Source of the DNA: Liolophura sinensis
Taxonomy: Eukaryota > Mollusca > Polyplacophora > Chitonida > Chitonidae
DNA: 64,000 bases
Direction of reading: 5' to 3'
Assembly (NCBI RefSeq): GCF_032854445.1
Contig: NC_088300.1
Location: 9,858,001 to 9,922,000, forward strand
Part shown: piece after piece, positions 25,901-37,008 of the stretch
Layout: the number at the start of each line of letters is the position of its first letter
How positions within the stretch are numbered: position 1 is the stretch's first letter
Notes under the pieces: model-generated
Databases searched by the model: none
What the model saw: only the letters and a program-made list of their open reading frames with translations
What the model was told of the DNA's origin: nothing
Position numbers and translations under genes: made by a program

Positions 25901-27458
25901 AAGTTTAAACCTCGGAAATAACAAGTGTAGAGGTTTTTTAACTCCCAGGAGGAGTATTCTAAAAGCAATGTAGTAACTTTTGTTCAACCGTGTCCTTACA
26001 CATAGAGCAATTAAGCCTATACATGTAGGCCTACACATGATGTAATACTGTTCATGCATAGTCTATACATGAACAGTACTACACAATGTGTAGGCCTATA
26101 GGCTTAATTGCTCTGTGTATTTACACCAGATAGCCCCTGCTCTTGCTTGCATGCAAGTGCTAAGATAAAAATATTGCAGGAGTAGCTCTTGCATCACTTT
26201 CAAGAACTTGAAATTCATGTCACTCCCAAATAACTTTTCATTTTGCTGTTTTGGCTGGAGTAATCATTTTTAAGAAAGTTGATCGAAAAGTATATCAGCA
26301 CTCTGTCAAAGACAGGCCATATTCTGATTTTCTCAGTTTTTCTAATGTTAATCAAATAGGCCTTTTTGGGGAAATTTTTAAGACTTCTCTGAAAATATGT
26401 TTCTGACCTCCAATTCACATAACGATGCCAAACCCCAAGCAATCATTCCAATTCACGTAAGCAGTCAATAACTTGACATGTTATCTACATTCACACAAAA
26501 TTTTTGTTTTTCTCAATTGATCAGAAGAGTATCATAAATTTCGAAAACTCCTACAGCACAGTCTATTTCAAATCACTGTAACAACCTAATCAAGTCTCGT
26601 ACAGTTGTCAATCAAACATGTGCTCACAGGTCATTTTATAAGCAATTGAGAACCGTTCTTGGTGACCAACTTGTTATGATGTTATGATGCAATTTATGTG
26701 TACTTCGGAGAAAGTTCCTTTTCTGGGTGAGTCTAGCTGATAGTTGGTAACGTACAGTGTACATCAATGCGGGACAAAACTGCATGACGCCTTTTCATAA
26801 CTCAATAGACCTGCATGCAGTCGGCGGGTCAGTCAACCGCGACCCAGCAGAGTAGTGCCTCCTTCTTTTCTACCTCCATGGCTGAACCAACTCAAACATT
26901 CAGAATGTCTGACTACCACTTCATATATTTACACTAACTACTGCTCTGTGTTGACATATATGTATGGTTGCTTTATTATTTTTTTTTCGATGTTATCCTC
27001 AATCCTCAGGTGGATGTGTAAATGAGAGGGCCTCACGTAAGATTAGCTGTTTGTTGACAAACAAAACAGCTAATGAGTTTATCTACCCTAGGTAAATAGA
27101 GTTTAGCAATCGATCAGTAAATGTTAAAATGCTTACCATAGCTATCTTGCATGAACTGGAAGACATGAATTCGAGAGCCTGTACTGCCTGCATCAAACAT
27201 AATCCCATAGAAGATGTGTTGCTCTATTGCTGGAGTGTGAAGGCCACTCTTAACCATCATCTCATCTTGGGCAAGGTTGTGAAATGCTTTTGGTCTTTGC
27301 GTCCCACTCCCAGAACTCAGGAAACAGCTTTGATGATGCAACACATATAAAGCCATGACCGCAAGGATTGTGAGAAAGATCACAAACCTTCCCCTGGAGA
27401 GATATTGTTTTAACATTGTGGGAATACTTGGGGATTTCGTTGATATGGTCTTCAGCAT
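13949..27458 (-). CDS. ENTPD5: Ectonucleoside triphosphate diphosphohydrolase 5/6-type (complete, 13 exons, 467 aa)
   Basis: Exons in coding order: 27458-27137, 24438-24359, 23116-22973, 22307-22232, 21165-21130, 20861-20776, 20379-20300, 19393-19329, 18977-18878, 15822-15662, 15155-15099, 14745-14639 and 14038-13949 (TGA 13951-13949). They sum to 1404 bp with phases matching at every junction. Apyrase conserved regions: ACR1 DAGSTGSR (res. 89-96), ACR2 KATAGLRLL (163-171), ACR3 MDGSDEGIFSW (~202-212; Glu207 sits where the catalytic base is expected), ACR4 DLGGGSTQ (233-240), ACR5 SWALGAMF (449-456). Residues 25-41 form an N-terminal membrane anchor, as in ENTPD6. Four cysteines (CLPR, RCY, ICG, YLCMDL) match the two disulfides of this class. 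Family role: hydrolysis of UDP/GDP to UMP/GMP in the ER/Golgi lumen, supporting nucleotide-sugar import and glycoprotein folding. The neighbour BBOF1 favours the name ENTPD5, but the gene may predate the ENTPD5/6 split. The start at 27458 (MLKTIS) is chosen because a plausible acceptor lies at 27485; an upstream coding exon is possible (see 36554-36659). Confidence 0.95.
15823..17530 (-). repeat. Array of duplicated 3' splice site plus exon start (ENTPD intron 9)
   Basis: About 17 tandem copies, mostly 109-110 bp apart, lie directly upstream of ENTPD exon 10. Read on the minus strand, each holds a branch-point-like CTCTAATCAAT, a T-rich tract, GTGTTACAG and the first ~60 bp of exon 10 (CGTTCTTCACGAGGTGG ... 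GTGAAGAAGCTCAT). The copies leave the true exon after CTCAT: the gene goes on with CACCAGTCGTGAC, the copies with GATGAGCCAGGAG. Two copies (near 16625-16650 and 17345-17370) are shortened. A more diverged relative lies at 17630-17690. Each unit is therefore a complete acceptor module. Confidence 0.92.
17795..17935. repeat. Minisatellite, 22-bp unit, six copies
   Basis: ATGGCTACATGATGATAGAT plus TA is repeated six times, the last two with GTTAG in place of GATAG. It lies in ENTPD intron 9. Confidence 0.9.
18305..18812. repeat. Minisatellite, 54-bp unit
   Basis: About nine copies of a 54-bp unit with GGTGACCATTAGGACTGACG, TAAACTGACCAGATGCCAGA and TTTCGCCAGTTATA. It lies about 65 bp downstream of the exon 9 donor in ENTPD intron 9 (minus-strand sense). 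The 54-bp period keeps a frame open on the minus strand (18303-18521), which I do not take as coding. Confidence 0.9.
21305..21645. repeat. Minisatellite, 42-bp unit
   Basis: About eight copies of a 42-bp unit (AAAGATCTAAAGAAGAGAAT, AGGGTAGACTGACAATTT, GGAC) in ENTPD intron 4. As 42 is a multiple of three, a 112-residue frame stays open on the minus strand with a 14-residue repeat. It lacks any start, splice or family support and is treated as a by-product. Confidence 0.88.
22741..22918 (-). mobile_element. SINE copy, internally deleted
   Basis: In reverse complement this copy keeps the TAAA tail, CACCAATC, CAACCTGTGGGG, GGAAGGTACTTGTCAGC, CTCTCTGGCCGTACTTGGG and a head ending CTGAGCACAATGACCC. 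The stretch with TATAAGTGAAATATTC is lost. It sits in ENTPD intron 3, about 55 bp past the exon 3 donor. Confidence 0.75.
24605..24970. repeat. Minisatellite, 20-bp unit
   Basis: About 17 copies of a 20-bp unit (CACAACCAGTCACACATAAT), with CAGTCAC/CATTTAC and CACAACC/CAGAACC variants. It lies in ENTPD intron 1. Confidence 0.9.
25999..26120. other. Long near-perfect hairpin in ENTPD intron 1
   Basis: Left arm 25999-26056 and right arm about 26069-26120 are inverted copies: AGAGCAATTAAGCCTATA, GGCCTACACAT and ACTGTTCATG each return as reverse complement, with a 12-base loop and one 6-7 base bulge (ACATGT). Size and geometry suit a microRNA-type precursor, but a MITE remnant is equally possible. 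Confidence 0.7.
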
Positions 27459-27474
27459 TCTTATTACATGTACA

Positions 27475-27690
27475 CATACATCAGCTAAAGAATGGTGATC
27501 CCGTGGTACAAGTACTATCAACCTCCTCTCTGTACAGGGTTGGAAAGTTACAACTGTACACTACATGTACATCAGCAAAGGAATGGTGATCCCCTGGTAC
27601 AAGTACTGTCAACCTCCTCCCTAGGACAAGAGCATTCCTCCTCTATGTAGAGGGTTGGAAAGTTACAACTGTACACTTTATCTAGATATG
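27475..27690. repeat. Two-copy direct repeat at the 5' edge of ENTPD exon 1
   Basis: A segment with AATGGTGATCCCGTGGTACA, AGTACTATCAACCTCCTC and AGGGTTGGAAAGTTACAACT (from about 27475) recurs at about 27570-27680 with small changes and a ~25-bp insertion. On the minus strand the inner copy supplies the TTCTTTAG acceptor-like site before exon 1 (AG at 27486-27485). The outer copy has TTCCTTTG there and so lacks the AG. Confidence 0.7.
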
Positions 27691-27699
27691 TACATGTAC

Positions 27700-29400
27700 T
27701 TCACTGGAGAAAAAATAATCGACAGATACAGCACCTGTGACAAGCATTCAGATTTCTACTCTTGTTACATGGCCAAGCCCTGTTACAAGGCCCAGTTACT
27801 GGATGATGTTTGTGTAATGGCCCGCTAACAAACCCTGTTGATTGTCCTGTTACAAACTTGGTCCATCACACACTCATGGAGAGGTCATGCCATTATCACT
27901 GCTACAAACTTTGTCCATCCCACCCTCATTGGGAGGTCATAACATGTCCAGATGCTGCCTCTTCTACTGTCCCCATCACCTGCAAATATAAACATTTACG
28001 TATCATTCAACTGTTCAAAAACAGATCCAGAAATAGTTAAATAAATAAACTTTCAAGCTGGCTCAATCCCATGGAATGTTACCACCTTTGATGTAGGGAA
28101 ATATCGTTGGTGGTACTGTTGGAGTCTGGTACAACATGTTAACTTTGTTAAAGTCAAAACCAAAAAAATAAACGTGTAAAACTAGTCAAAACAATTTATG
28201 AAATCTGCAACCTTATTGTGTCCTGGGGAGGGGGTGCTAGGCAGTCTGGAGGAAGGACAGGTTTACAAAACTGAACCAATTCGCCAACAAATAGGGCACT
28301 GTCATGTGAGAACACTTGAAAAAAAAACTTCTGGCCAAGTATTGTCTAGCCAGACTGGAAGAAAACTTCACAGATCTGGTACAGTCTTATCTCTCAACAC
28401 CTGGCCAGAGCTGGGACATATCAATATCCTTCACAGGCACAGCTGTTTCAACTCTTTCATTATATGTGAAATCACCACATACAGTAGGAACTGGCAGTTT
28501 TTCAGCAGACCTATTACAGTCTAACTGTCTTGAAGCTCTGTTTGACAGACAGGTGTCAAAGCTATCAGGAATTTGTTTGGGTTGCTAAAAATACCTTGTG
28601 TGCTAAAAGTGAGACAGATAAAGCTCTGTTTCCACCGACATGAGATTGCGGATTCTTTGGCGCTTGCACTACAGTGTTTCCACTGCCCAGAATGTGACAA
28701 CTGTGTTTATATGTGTGATCCTATCGCCCCACCAATCTACCCCAGCAATAAATCCTTGTACAATTCATTAAAAATGGGACACACTCGATTCGTTTTTTAA
28801 TTAACTATCACACTTTCAGTTCTCAGAAAAACTATCAGATGAGTAATTCCTCAACATTTTGCACATCAAGGCTACCTTATGGTTGATGCAGTCTAAGTAT
28901 AGATATATGTGTGTGGAATTTCAACATACAAACTCACTTCCTAAGTTTATAAACATATAAAGCACTTCACAGAATTTAAGAAATACATCTGACGTTTAGG
29001 CAACTTTCCCAAAACACATTAAAAGAAAATACATTGCTACACATGAAAAGACTTATTAGATACATGTAATGCATCATGCAAGAAATGGCTGTAGCTCTGT
29101 CCAAACACGTATATACATACCATCCGATTCACATACAAGCTCTCTCCCGCTTATGCTCAAACCTTCCTGAATTACCCCAATGACTACTTGAGTACCGTGC
29201 CTTTCTACACATCAACAGAGTTAGGAAGACAGTCTATGAATATAACAGGAAACATCGACAATCTGGTCTGCAGTTTTACACAGCTGCTTATAATATTGAC
29301 ACTTCCAGAAAGCTTGGATAAACACAGGATATCATCTCAAACTGACCTACATATGCATGCAAGGGTGACATACTGCTACATGAACATACAAGTCACATCA
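27700..29400. other. No gene recognised
   Basis: AT-rich sequence with a diverged two-copy segment (ACAAACTTGGTCCATC... near 27855 and 27905). Short open frames at 28198-28800 show no family similarity I recognise and no splice or start support. It may be a 5' intron of the ENTPD gene. Confidence 0.4.
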
Positions 29401-30490
29401 CAGAGGCCACTATATAAGGATGATAACCCCACAGAGGCCCCAATATAAGGAGAACGTACCACTTCATGTGCATACAATGTTACCCCACAGAGGCCGCTAC
29501 ATAAAGAGGACATACCGCTACATGTGCACAGAGGTCACCCAACAGTGGCCGCGACATAAGGAGGACATACAGCTACATGTGCACACAGGTCACCCCACAG
29601 AGGTGGCTACAAAAGGAGGACATACCGCTACATGTGCACACAGTCGCCCCACAGAGGCTGCTACATAAAGAGGACATACCGCTACGTGTGCACACAGGTC
29701 ACCCCCACAGAGGCCGCCACATAAGGAGGACATACAGCTACATGTGCACACAGGTCACCCCACAGAGGTGGCTACAAAAGGAGGACATACCGCTACATGT
29801 GCACACAGGTCGCCCCACAGAGGCTGCTACATAAAGAGGACATACCGCTACGTGTGCACACAGGTCACCCCACAGAGGCCGCCACATAAGGAGGACATAC
29901 AGCTACATGTGCACACAGGTCACCCCACAGAGGTGGCTACATAAAGAGGACTTACCGCTACATGTGCACAGAGGTCACCCCACAGAGGCCGCCACACAAA
30001 GAGGACATACCCGCTACATGTGCACACAGGTCACCCCACAGAGGCCGCTACATAAGGAGGACCACACCGCTACATGTGCACACACATCACCCCACAGAGG
30101 CCGCTGCATAAGGAAGACAAACCGCTACATGTGCACACAGGTCACCCCACAGAGACCGCTGCATAAGGAGGACATGCCGCTACATGTGCACACAGGTCAC
30201 CCCACAGAGGCTGCTTCATAAAGAGGACATACCACTACATGTACACACGTCACAAAATAGAGGCTCCTACATAAGGACATAACGCTACATGTACACATGT
30301 CACAAAATAGAGGCCACTACATAAGGAGGACATACTGCTACACATACACACATCACACCATACAGGAGACTATATAAGGATGATATACTGCTACATGTCA
30401 CACCACACAAGACACTACATAAGGATGATATACTGCTAAATGTACATTCATGTCACACAACAGAAGCCACTATATAAGCATGATATACTG
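29400..30490. repeat. Minisatellite, 55-bp unit
   Basis: About 15 good copies of a 55-bp unit (GCTACATGTGCACACAGGTC, ACCCCACAGAGGCCGCTACA, TAAGGAGGACATACC) from about 29460 to 30240, with diverged copies on both flanks to about 30490. A 55-bp period moves one base per unit, so all three plus frames are open over long stretches; these frames are by-products. Confidence 0.9.
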
Positions 30491-31284
30491 CTACATGTTT
30501 GTATCAATTCATAGTTTTGAATGTCATAGCTGCTCTGAGCCAATCATCAGCACATTCTTTGGTCATGTGACTTGAGTACTGGAGGTGAAAATAAGGCAAA
30601 TTTAAACCAGTTGAGATGAGTATTAAAGACGATTTTAGCACAAAAAATGTAAAATTTGGCTTTTAGGCAAGAAATCTTTTATGGAAAGGTAATCAGAATG
30701 TATTTAGCCATCAGATATGATAGTTTCAGTGTGCTGTAGTACTTTAAACTTTAGGAATAGGCAAAAATCAGCATTTCACCCACTTAGCTCCACGTTATTT
30801 ACCATCTCTCACTCTGTAAAGAACCATTATCATCAAAACTATGAAGACCAATCCTACAAACCATCCATGAATAGATAGAGATCAACACAGGCCTCTTACA
30901 TGAACATATAATAAAATAGTAACCCTCCTGCTTCACTACCTGGGGCCTGGTCCACAAAGAGTCAAATTAAACACATCTCCAAAACTTACATTTCTGATTT
31001 TGTCTTGTATTATTTTATAGCTTTTGCATTCAGCTGCACAATGTACATGTACCTGATGAGTAGAAGTCAATCACAGCTGAGAAAACAAATGACACCAGCT
31101 GTAATGTAGTTGTTTTCTGGTGTAGAGTGGAGACCCACCCAAGCAGGCACAGGTATACATTCAGACAGCCAGTAGAGGATGAACCTGATACTGCAGGTGA
31201 CAGCTTGTAGACCACTGGATTCCTCCCATACAACAGGACTGTGACTGTGATCCCTCACTGCATAGGCCCTCTACCATCGCCCCT

Positions 31285-31335
31285 CACACCCCCACCCCCA
31301 CCCCCCCCCCACCCCACCCCCACACACACACACAC
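31285..31335. repeat. Poly-C and (CA)n low-complexity tract
   Basis: C-runs up to ten bases separated by single A, followed by a CA microsatellite. The minus strand could form G-quadruplexes. Pyrimidine-rich sequence continues to about 31460. Confidence 0.8.
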
Positions 31336-32238
31336 TCCCTGCCTCTCCCTAGCCAGAATGTGACCTTACCCCTCACTGCTCTGGTAAAACCCCCAGCTTG
31401 ACTGTGACCTTAATCCTGCAATCCCCTATACCCCAATACCATCACCACCCACCCACCCCCTAACCCCTTATACAGCTGGAAACAAGCTGCAGGACAAGAA
31501 CAATACCCTGCACCCCTATAGTACTTTGACCTTGGACTATTATATAATAGTTCCAGCTTTGACTGAAGCCAACTTTGGTACAGGACAAAACTACTTTTTA
31601 AATGTTCATGCCAGCACCAACATAACAATGATTTCCAGACTTGCTCTCACCATCACTGACACGCCCCTAAGATAATTGCAATCTCCTGCCATCCTGCCCA
31701 CACCAGATAGTGCTGCATGTAAGCGGAGTGCTTATTTGGGCCGCAATCTGTTCTTCACCATTTAGGCTATGGTGCAATCACCGCGACTGCAGTTTGAGCT
31801 GCCATGATGAATATGAAGTATCCAAATATTCCTCAACCTACATGTCCCGTTAGTGTATTCAAACTAAATACACTTGAACTGAAACATGCACACAGACACA
31901 CAGAAAAAACCCTTGTGATGTAAGCATTATCGCAGCATGATGTATAGATCAGACTTAGGATGCAGATCTCTACAGTCAAGCAGGTCTAACACTAGCACAA
32001 TTCTGGGGCTCACCTTAACAGCCTAGCCCTATCACCTCGCTATGCTTTAACCTAACAGAGGTGAGAACGCCCTGAAGCCCTTGCACGCTCCATTAGACAC
32101 AGAATCGATTCTGATTGGCTGGTGTGAGAAATAGGCAAGTGCAAGGTGCAAGTTATACTTAGCCTGAGTTGTATTCTGGCACATTTATTCAAAGGTGACC
32201 ACAGCTGCAGGATTTAATCCACAGTCAGCCAAACAGCT

Positions 32239-32481
32239 TCAATTCTGTATCGTGGCTCAGTCGGTTAGCGCGCTAGCGCAGCGTAATGACCCAGAAGCTT
32301 CTCACCAATGCGGTCGCTGTGAGTTCAAGTCCAGCTCGTGCTGGCTTCCTCTCCGGCCGTAAGTGGGAAGGTCTGCCAGCAACCTGCGGATGGTCGTGGG
32401 TTTCCCCGGTTTCCATCCACCATAATGCTGGCCGCCGTTGTATAAGTGAAATATTCTTGAGTACGGCGTAAAACACCAATC

Positions 32482-32512
<31 letters not shown>

Positions 32513-32521
32513 ATTCTGTAT
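32239..32521 (+). mobile_element. Full-length tRNA-derived SINE with target-site duplications
   Basis: The body at 32251-32509 starts with an A-box-like TGGCTCAGTCGG (32253-32264) and has a B-box-like AGTTCAAGTCC (32322-32332). Then come GGGAAGGTCTGCCAGCAACC, CATCCACCATAATGCTGG, TATAAGTGAAATATTCTTGA and ACGGCGTAAAACACCAATC, and a 28-base poly(A). A perfect 12-bp target-site duplication, TCAATTCTGTAT, flanks it at 32239-32250 and 32510-32521. It resembles the SINE class I know to be common in molluscs (possibly RUDI/V-SINE related; not verifiable here). At least eight other fragments of this family lie in the window. Confidence 0.92.
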
Positions 32522-32710
32522 CCCTTTAAAGCCATGCTTTCTGCCGTCTTTGACCCTAAGTATTGTAAAAGTACGACTGGATGGGCGTGGGACGTTAGTA
32601 ATCAAATGTTTTCAGAAATTTGATGATGCCTCCTTTAGGGGTGAAAGGGAGCAATTCATGACTATGTGAGCGCCAGTCAAATATAAGAAAGCGAAGTGAT
32701 AGCCATCACG

Positions 32711-33120
32711 GGCTACATGTTGTGTGGTCATAGGCCTACCTTGTTAGAAAGAACACCAAAGAGAAACATCAAACCAATGGCTCAAGGTTTACCTCCACGG
32801 CCATGTTTGGCCTCAATTTGACATCTGTAACCTTAGAATTAAATATCCCACCTCCCTGCACCAAATTTCAGCTACTGTCACATGCCGTAACATGAATGCA
32901 GTTCTCTGGAAGAACACAACAGACAGATAGACCCACCACAGTAAGTTGTCATGTGTGTTTGACACATTTGTTCCGGGGGGTAGATTCTGACGTTTTCCTG
33001 GAGTAAAGCTAGGAATATCAAAACAAGGCCAACCATGGCAGTGGGAGGAAGGCGCCGAGCCAAAGTTTTGAAGCTATATCTTCAGGTTTCTTTCTAACAA
33101 GGTAGGCCAAACAACATGTG
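32711..33120. mobile_element. Imperfect foldback (MITE-like) element
   Basis: The ends are inverted copies: GGCCTACCTTGTTAGAAAGA at the left (32733-32752) returns as TCTTTCTAACAAGGTAGGCC at the right (about 33088-33107). Similarity goes on inwards, for example CCTCCACGGCCATGTTTGGCC against GGCCAACCATGGCAGTGGGAGG. Arms are roughly 200 bp with mismatches. No transposase frame is present. Confidence 0.7.
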
Positions 33121-35160
33121 GATTTTACTAAGAAACACATATAGGAACACCCAAAGCATAACTTGAGACTTTTTTATAGACGAGGCTGCTGTCACATGGT
33201 AGATTGACATTAATTGATGAACCAGCTTTTCACTAGCCCTGGATGACTATGTTAAGCTCTTTTAGATTTGAAAATAGTCAATTGCTAGCCTCCAAAATGT
33301 GGTCAGTCACTCCTTACAACGCTTAGTGTCCTATGGCACCTGGCTGTTAAAAATCCTGAGATGTTGATCATCCCAAAGGTAAATATCCTCCATATTTCTT
33401 AAAGTTCAACTTCTCCGATTACTTCTCATTTACAAAATGCCTGCTGTCTACACAGCACACATGCGTGGCCAGGCACCTGGATACAAAATTATTTCTATTT
33501 TCAGTTATGCTGGTTGTGATGTCCTTTTGTTATACAATCATGCCTTGGCTGATTTTTGTCACCTTTACTTTAGATGGTACAAATCATATTAACAGTCCGG
33601 TTTACCTCAAAATTTTACCTGGAGTAATCAAAGTAACAAAAATTAGTAATCTGAGACAAAGAGGTAATTTCTCCAAAAGGTATTTTGTTAATGCCTCATA
33701 ATACTTCTTAACAGACTGGAAAAAATCCCTGATTCTCTTCCTCCCTCAGATGATTTTCTCCTCTGTTGCCCAGGAAAGCTTCCACATCATCACCAATAAG
33801 ATTAATCTGGTTGTCTTTCAAGCTATAAGGCTGCATGTAATGGACTTCATGTAATGATTTCCCTGTCAATGCTGATGGTTTTAGGTAACAATCAAATAAG
33901 ATCCACACTAGTCTTAAGAGGACATCTACCAAGAATCTGAATTTTCAGCTCTTCAGCTTGAAAAACAAGAAGCACTGAATCAAAACGAGAAAGGATATAT
34001 AGAAGGAAATGAGCCAAGAAACAGCTTGTTGGTGACCTAACGACAGTCAGTATAATTTCAAATCTTCTTTCCTGCATAAGAACCATTCTTATTTGGTCCC
34101 TTCACTAGCTCCTGTTTTTCTTGAGGAAAACAGACTTTCAGAGCATCCCTATTCTGAACCATAAAGGCAAGGCACCTGAAACAAAACCAAAGATGCTGTT
34201 ACCAATACTTTTCAACTTATTACAAATTATTAATTCCAGTAGTAAACAAAAAAATAAATGACTTAATAATGGATTGAACATTTCCTTACATAGACATGTA
34301 GGTGTATTATACACTACTTACTTGGACGTTAAGATTTCTTAATCATCTATATGATGTCATAGCATTTAGATTTAGAAAACCTGGAATATTATTTATAAAA
34401 AAATCCCAGTCAATACATTTTCTGTTTGCTGAAATTTATCTTTAATGCCTGTGGTAGATCCAGTGCAGATTGAGAGTCTCAGGAATTCAAATGTTGGTTC
34501 TGAATTTAGGCTCTTCAGCACTGCTGGGAATTGAATTACTACTGACATTACTTCCATCTGTAGAAATGGTGTATGGATGTCATTTTATTCTCTGAATAAG
34601 AGATTTTCGGGTAGTATTCGACACTTCTTTAATAATAGCCCTGGTTTTATTTATGCAACATTTCACTCCTGCAATAAACCACAAGATTTCAATATGATAT
34701 TACATGTACGGCACAATACATGTATAAGCAGAAGCTGAAGTTCAAGCTGGCACTGTAAATTTCCAAACAAGTCATTAAAATTAGAAGAGTGCATATACAT
34801 AATAATGAAATTAAAGTTTAAATCACTACCTGTTGCACACATTTTATACCACTTTTTTAAAATAATCCTATATTATGTTTATGTATAATGTATGCTACTA
34901 CTAATTTCACAAAAACAAAATCTCCTCCACCAAACCAGCATATATATGTATATTCTTTCACACAAATTTAACACTAGATTGCAAATTATAGCTGTCAATC
35001 AACTGACATGCAGCTGGTATCCACACAAGATAAAAGCAAAATCATATTATCCTTTCCCTTCATTGTATATTTAATCTGAAGTCTAAATCAACCGATTTGT
35101 CCAGTTAAAATATTACACTAGGGTACCATCTGTACATAACAGCATGTCAACGGTAATGAC
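33121..35160. other. No gene recognised
   Basis: AT-rich sequence. Minus-strand frames at 33708-34086 are interrupted by stops and match no family I recognise. Confidence 0.4.
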
Positions 35161-35170
35161 AGCCCAGGTG

Positions 35171-35741
35171 CTAACCAAAGAACAACATGGTGGTAAAAAC
35201 CAAGAAGAATTCCTTACCTTTAGCTATTTCAGAATTGGGAAACATCCTTTGGAAGCACTGGGTTAGCCAGTCAGCAGTGGCAAGCGGCAAATTCAGCTCT
35301 GCAATCATTTGGCACATCATCTGTTCAGCTTTTACGTTTTGTTGCTGTAGCTTTGTTTGGCTGTTTTTCTCACTCCTCACGAGGTAGTTGGTCATATTGC
35401 TTAATGAAGCAGCCCTCAAAATGATGTTTCCATGATAAAAGGAGTAGATATGTTGTTTTTGTCATTTTGTCCTCCGTGTGCACAACTAAAATCTTTTCTG
35501 GCCATGTCCTTCGGAATCTCTGTTGGGATGATTTGCGTGTCTTTTTGGTTGGTATCTGATCACCATTGGACATATCAGAATCAGACTCAAGAGCGTGTCT
35601 TGACAAGGTTGACAACAAGTCTGCTAGAAGTGAACTGGCGGCAAAAGCGACCAGACAGGTTTTTCCTCGGTGCGGAGTAATGAACATCAGCATACTGGAT
35701 TTAGTACTAACAATACTGGCACCACTGTGCAGAGAATGCAA
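35171..35741 (-). pseudogene. hAT-like transposon-derived fragment, frameshifted
   Basis: Two overlapping minus-strand frames (35741-35370 and 35419-35171) look like one protein broken by a frameshift. The second holds NVKAEQMMCQMIAELNLPL, TADWLTQCFQRMFPNSEIAK, which resembles the N-terminal part of a widespread family of hAT-related proteins (AE..F..EHNLP...ADH...LF..MFPDSKIAK). The first holds a Lys/Arg-rich lead (TKKTRKSSQQRFRRTWPEK). AAAG|GTAAGG follows SEIAK and could be a donor. The catalytic parts are absent. Family assignment is from memory. Confidence 0.4.
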
Positions 35742-36553
35742 TATAATGGGAGATCCCCTATGTTTGTATTTCAGTCGTTTAAAGAGTTGTTTCCCTAGGT
35801 TGGTATTCAGCGGTAAAGCGAAATATTTGTCAAGGAACTGTACGGAATTAATTCCCTAAAATTCGCGGAATAAACACTTCTTTTAATGAAATAAACACTT
35901 TATTCGAAATTATTTTGGCGACGTCGTAGTGACATAATTAATGATACAAAATCATAAAATTTACGCCAAGTTCATGGGAGTAAACATAGGCAGTCACCCT
36001 TGACTATGCTAGCACCAGTACAAATATTGAAGAGAAAAGCGTAGCTATCCTGGGCTACACGATGAACATCTGAGAACGGGATTCATTGAATAACAAAACG
36101 ATAAACCAAGTCCTTACAACTACCCATAACTTTAATGGAGTTGTGCGAGCGCTGCTGTCAGGTTAAAGCATAGCAAGATAGACTGGGCATTTGTAAAGTG
36201 TAGGTTTGTCCTCTTGTTAGTCAATGAGCCCCTTTTCACATGTTCATTGTGAAAAGATGGTTCTCCAAAGAAGTGATGTTACCATATCACCTTGCAGAAA
36301 CCTCAATTATAAAATTCCACTTGACTGCTATTAGTGTTAAGGCTAGCACTAGGACTGTACTAGTCTGTCGTTTCCTTACAAACGAAATTTGGACCCCTTG
36401 TAGTACTACAACACGCTTGAAAGTGGGACATAACGGTCTCATGAGAAATTTCGTTTTTCTACCAACAGAAAATGGGATACATTAATGTAAACATGGAGTT
36501 GTAAACACAGAAACTATTTTACAGTACATTTCGTCAAAGATATTACCACTCAC

Positions 36554-36659
36554 GCTGATTTCCAACTCCACTAAACTTTCTGTCCAACGTCATCGGTGGG
36601 AGAACACGATCGGCAAACACCTTAAACCCAGATATCCGGAATTTAGGAACATGGTTCAT
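36554..36659 (-). CDS. Candidate upstream coding exon of the ENTPD gene
   Basis: On the minus strand an ATG at 36659-36657 opens 35 codons plus one base (MNHVPKFRISGFKVF ... FSGVGNQ), ending at a consensus donor C|GTGAGT. Joined to the acceptor at 27485, the frame goes on without a stop into MLKTIS of ENTPD exon 1 (1 + 26 bases = 9 codons). The exon lies 533 bp from the BBOF1 start on the other strand, where a shared promoter would be expected. The peptide is not recognised; it may be a 5' UTR exon that happens to be open. Confidence 0.28.
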
Positions 36660-37008
36660 TGACCATGTGGAAAGGACTTTTATATCATTTTAGCTGACAA
36701 CTATTTCAAGACGTTAATAATAATCCTTATTGTGTGTTTATTAAAATAAATATATAACTGTGCTCTGATTGCATCTTAATGCCATGGGGATAAAATCTGA
36801 GAAACTAAGGTATATATCAACATCCGCTTTCGGACATTTCTTTTTCAAATGACTCACAGTGAAGTCAAAATAAAGCCTGAATGGACTAATTTGTCTACAT
36901 TTGTGTGAAATAAAAACGCTCCTAGAAGAATTGTAACCGTTAGTGTAGCTCTCTGGTGTATATATCTATATATGTATTTTACTACTTGACTAACGCAAAA
37001 TGGGAAGA

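Noticed and set aside
32253-32332. Possible tRNA gene from A- and B-box-like motifs
   Set aside because: Spacing and flanks do not fold as a tRNA and the segment continues into the SINE body; it is a SINE head.
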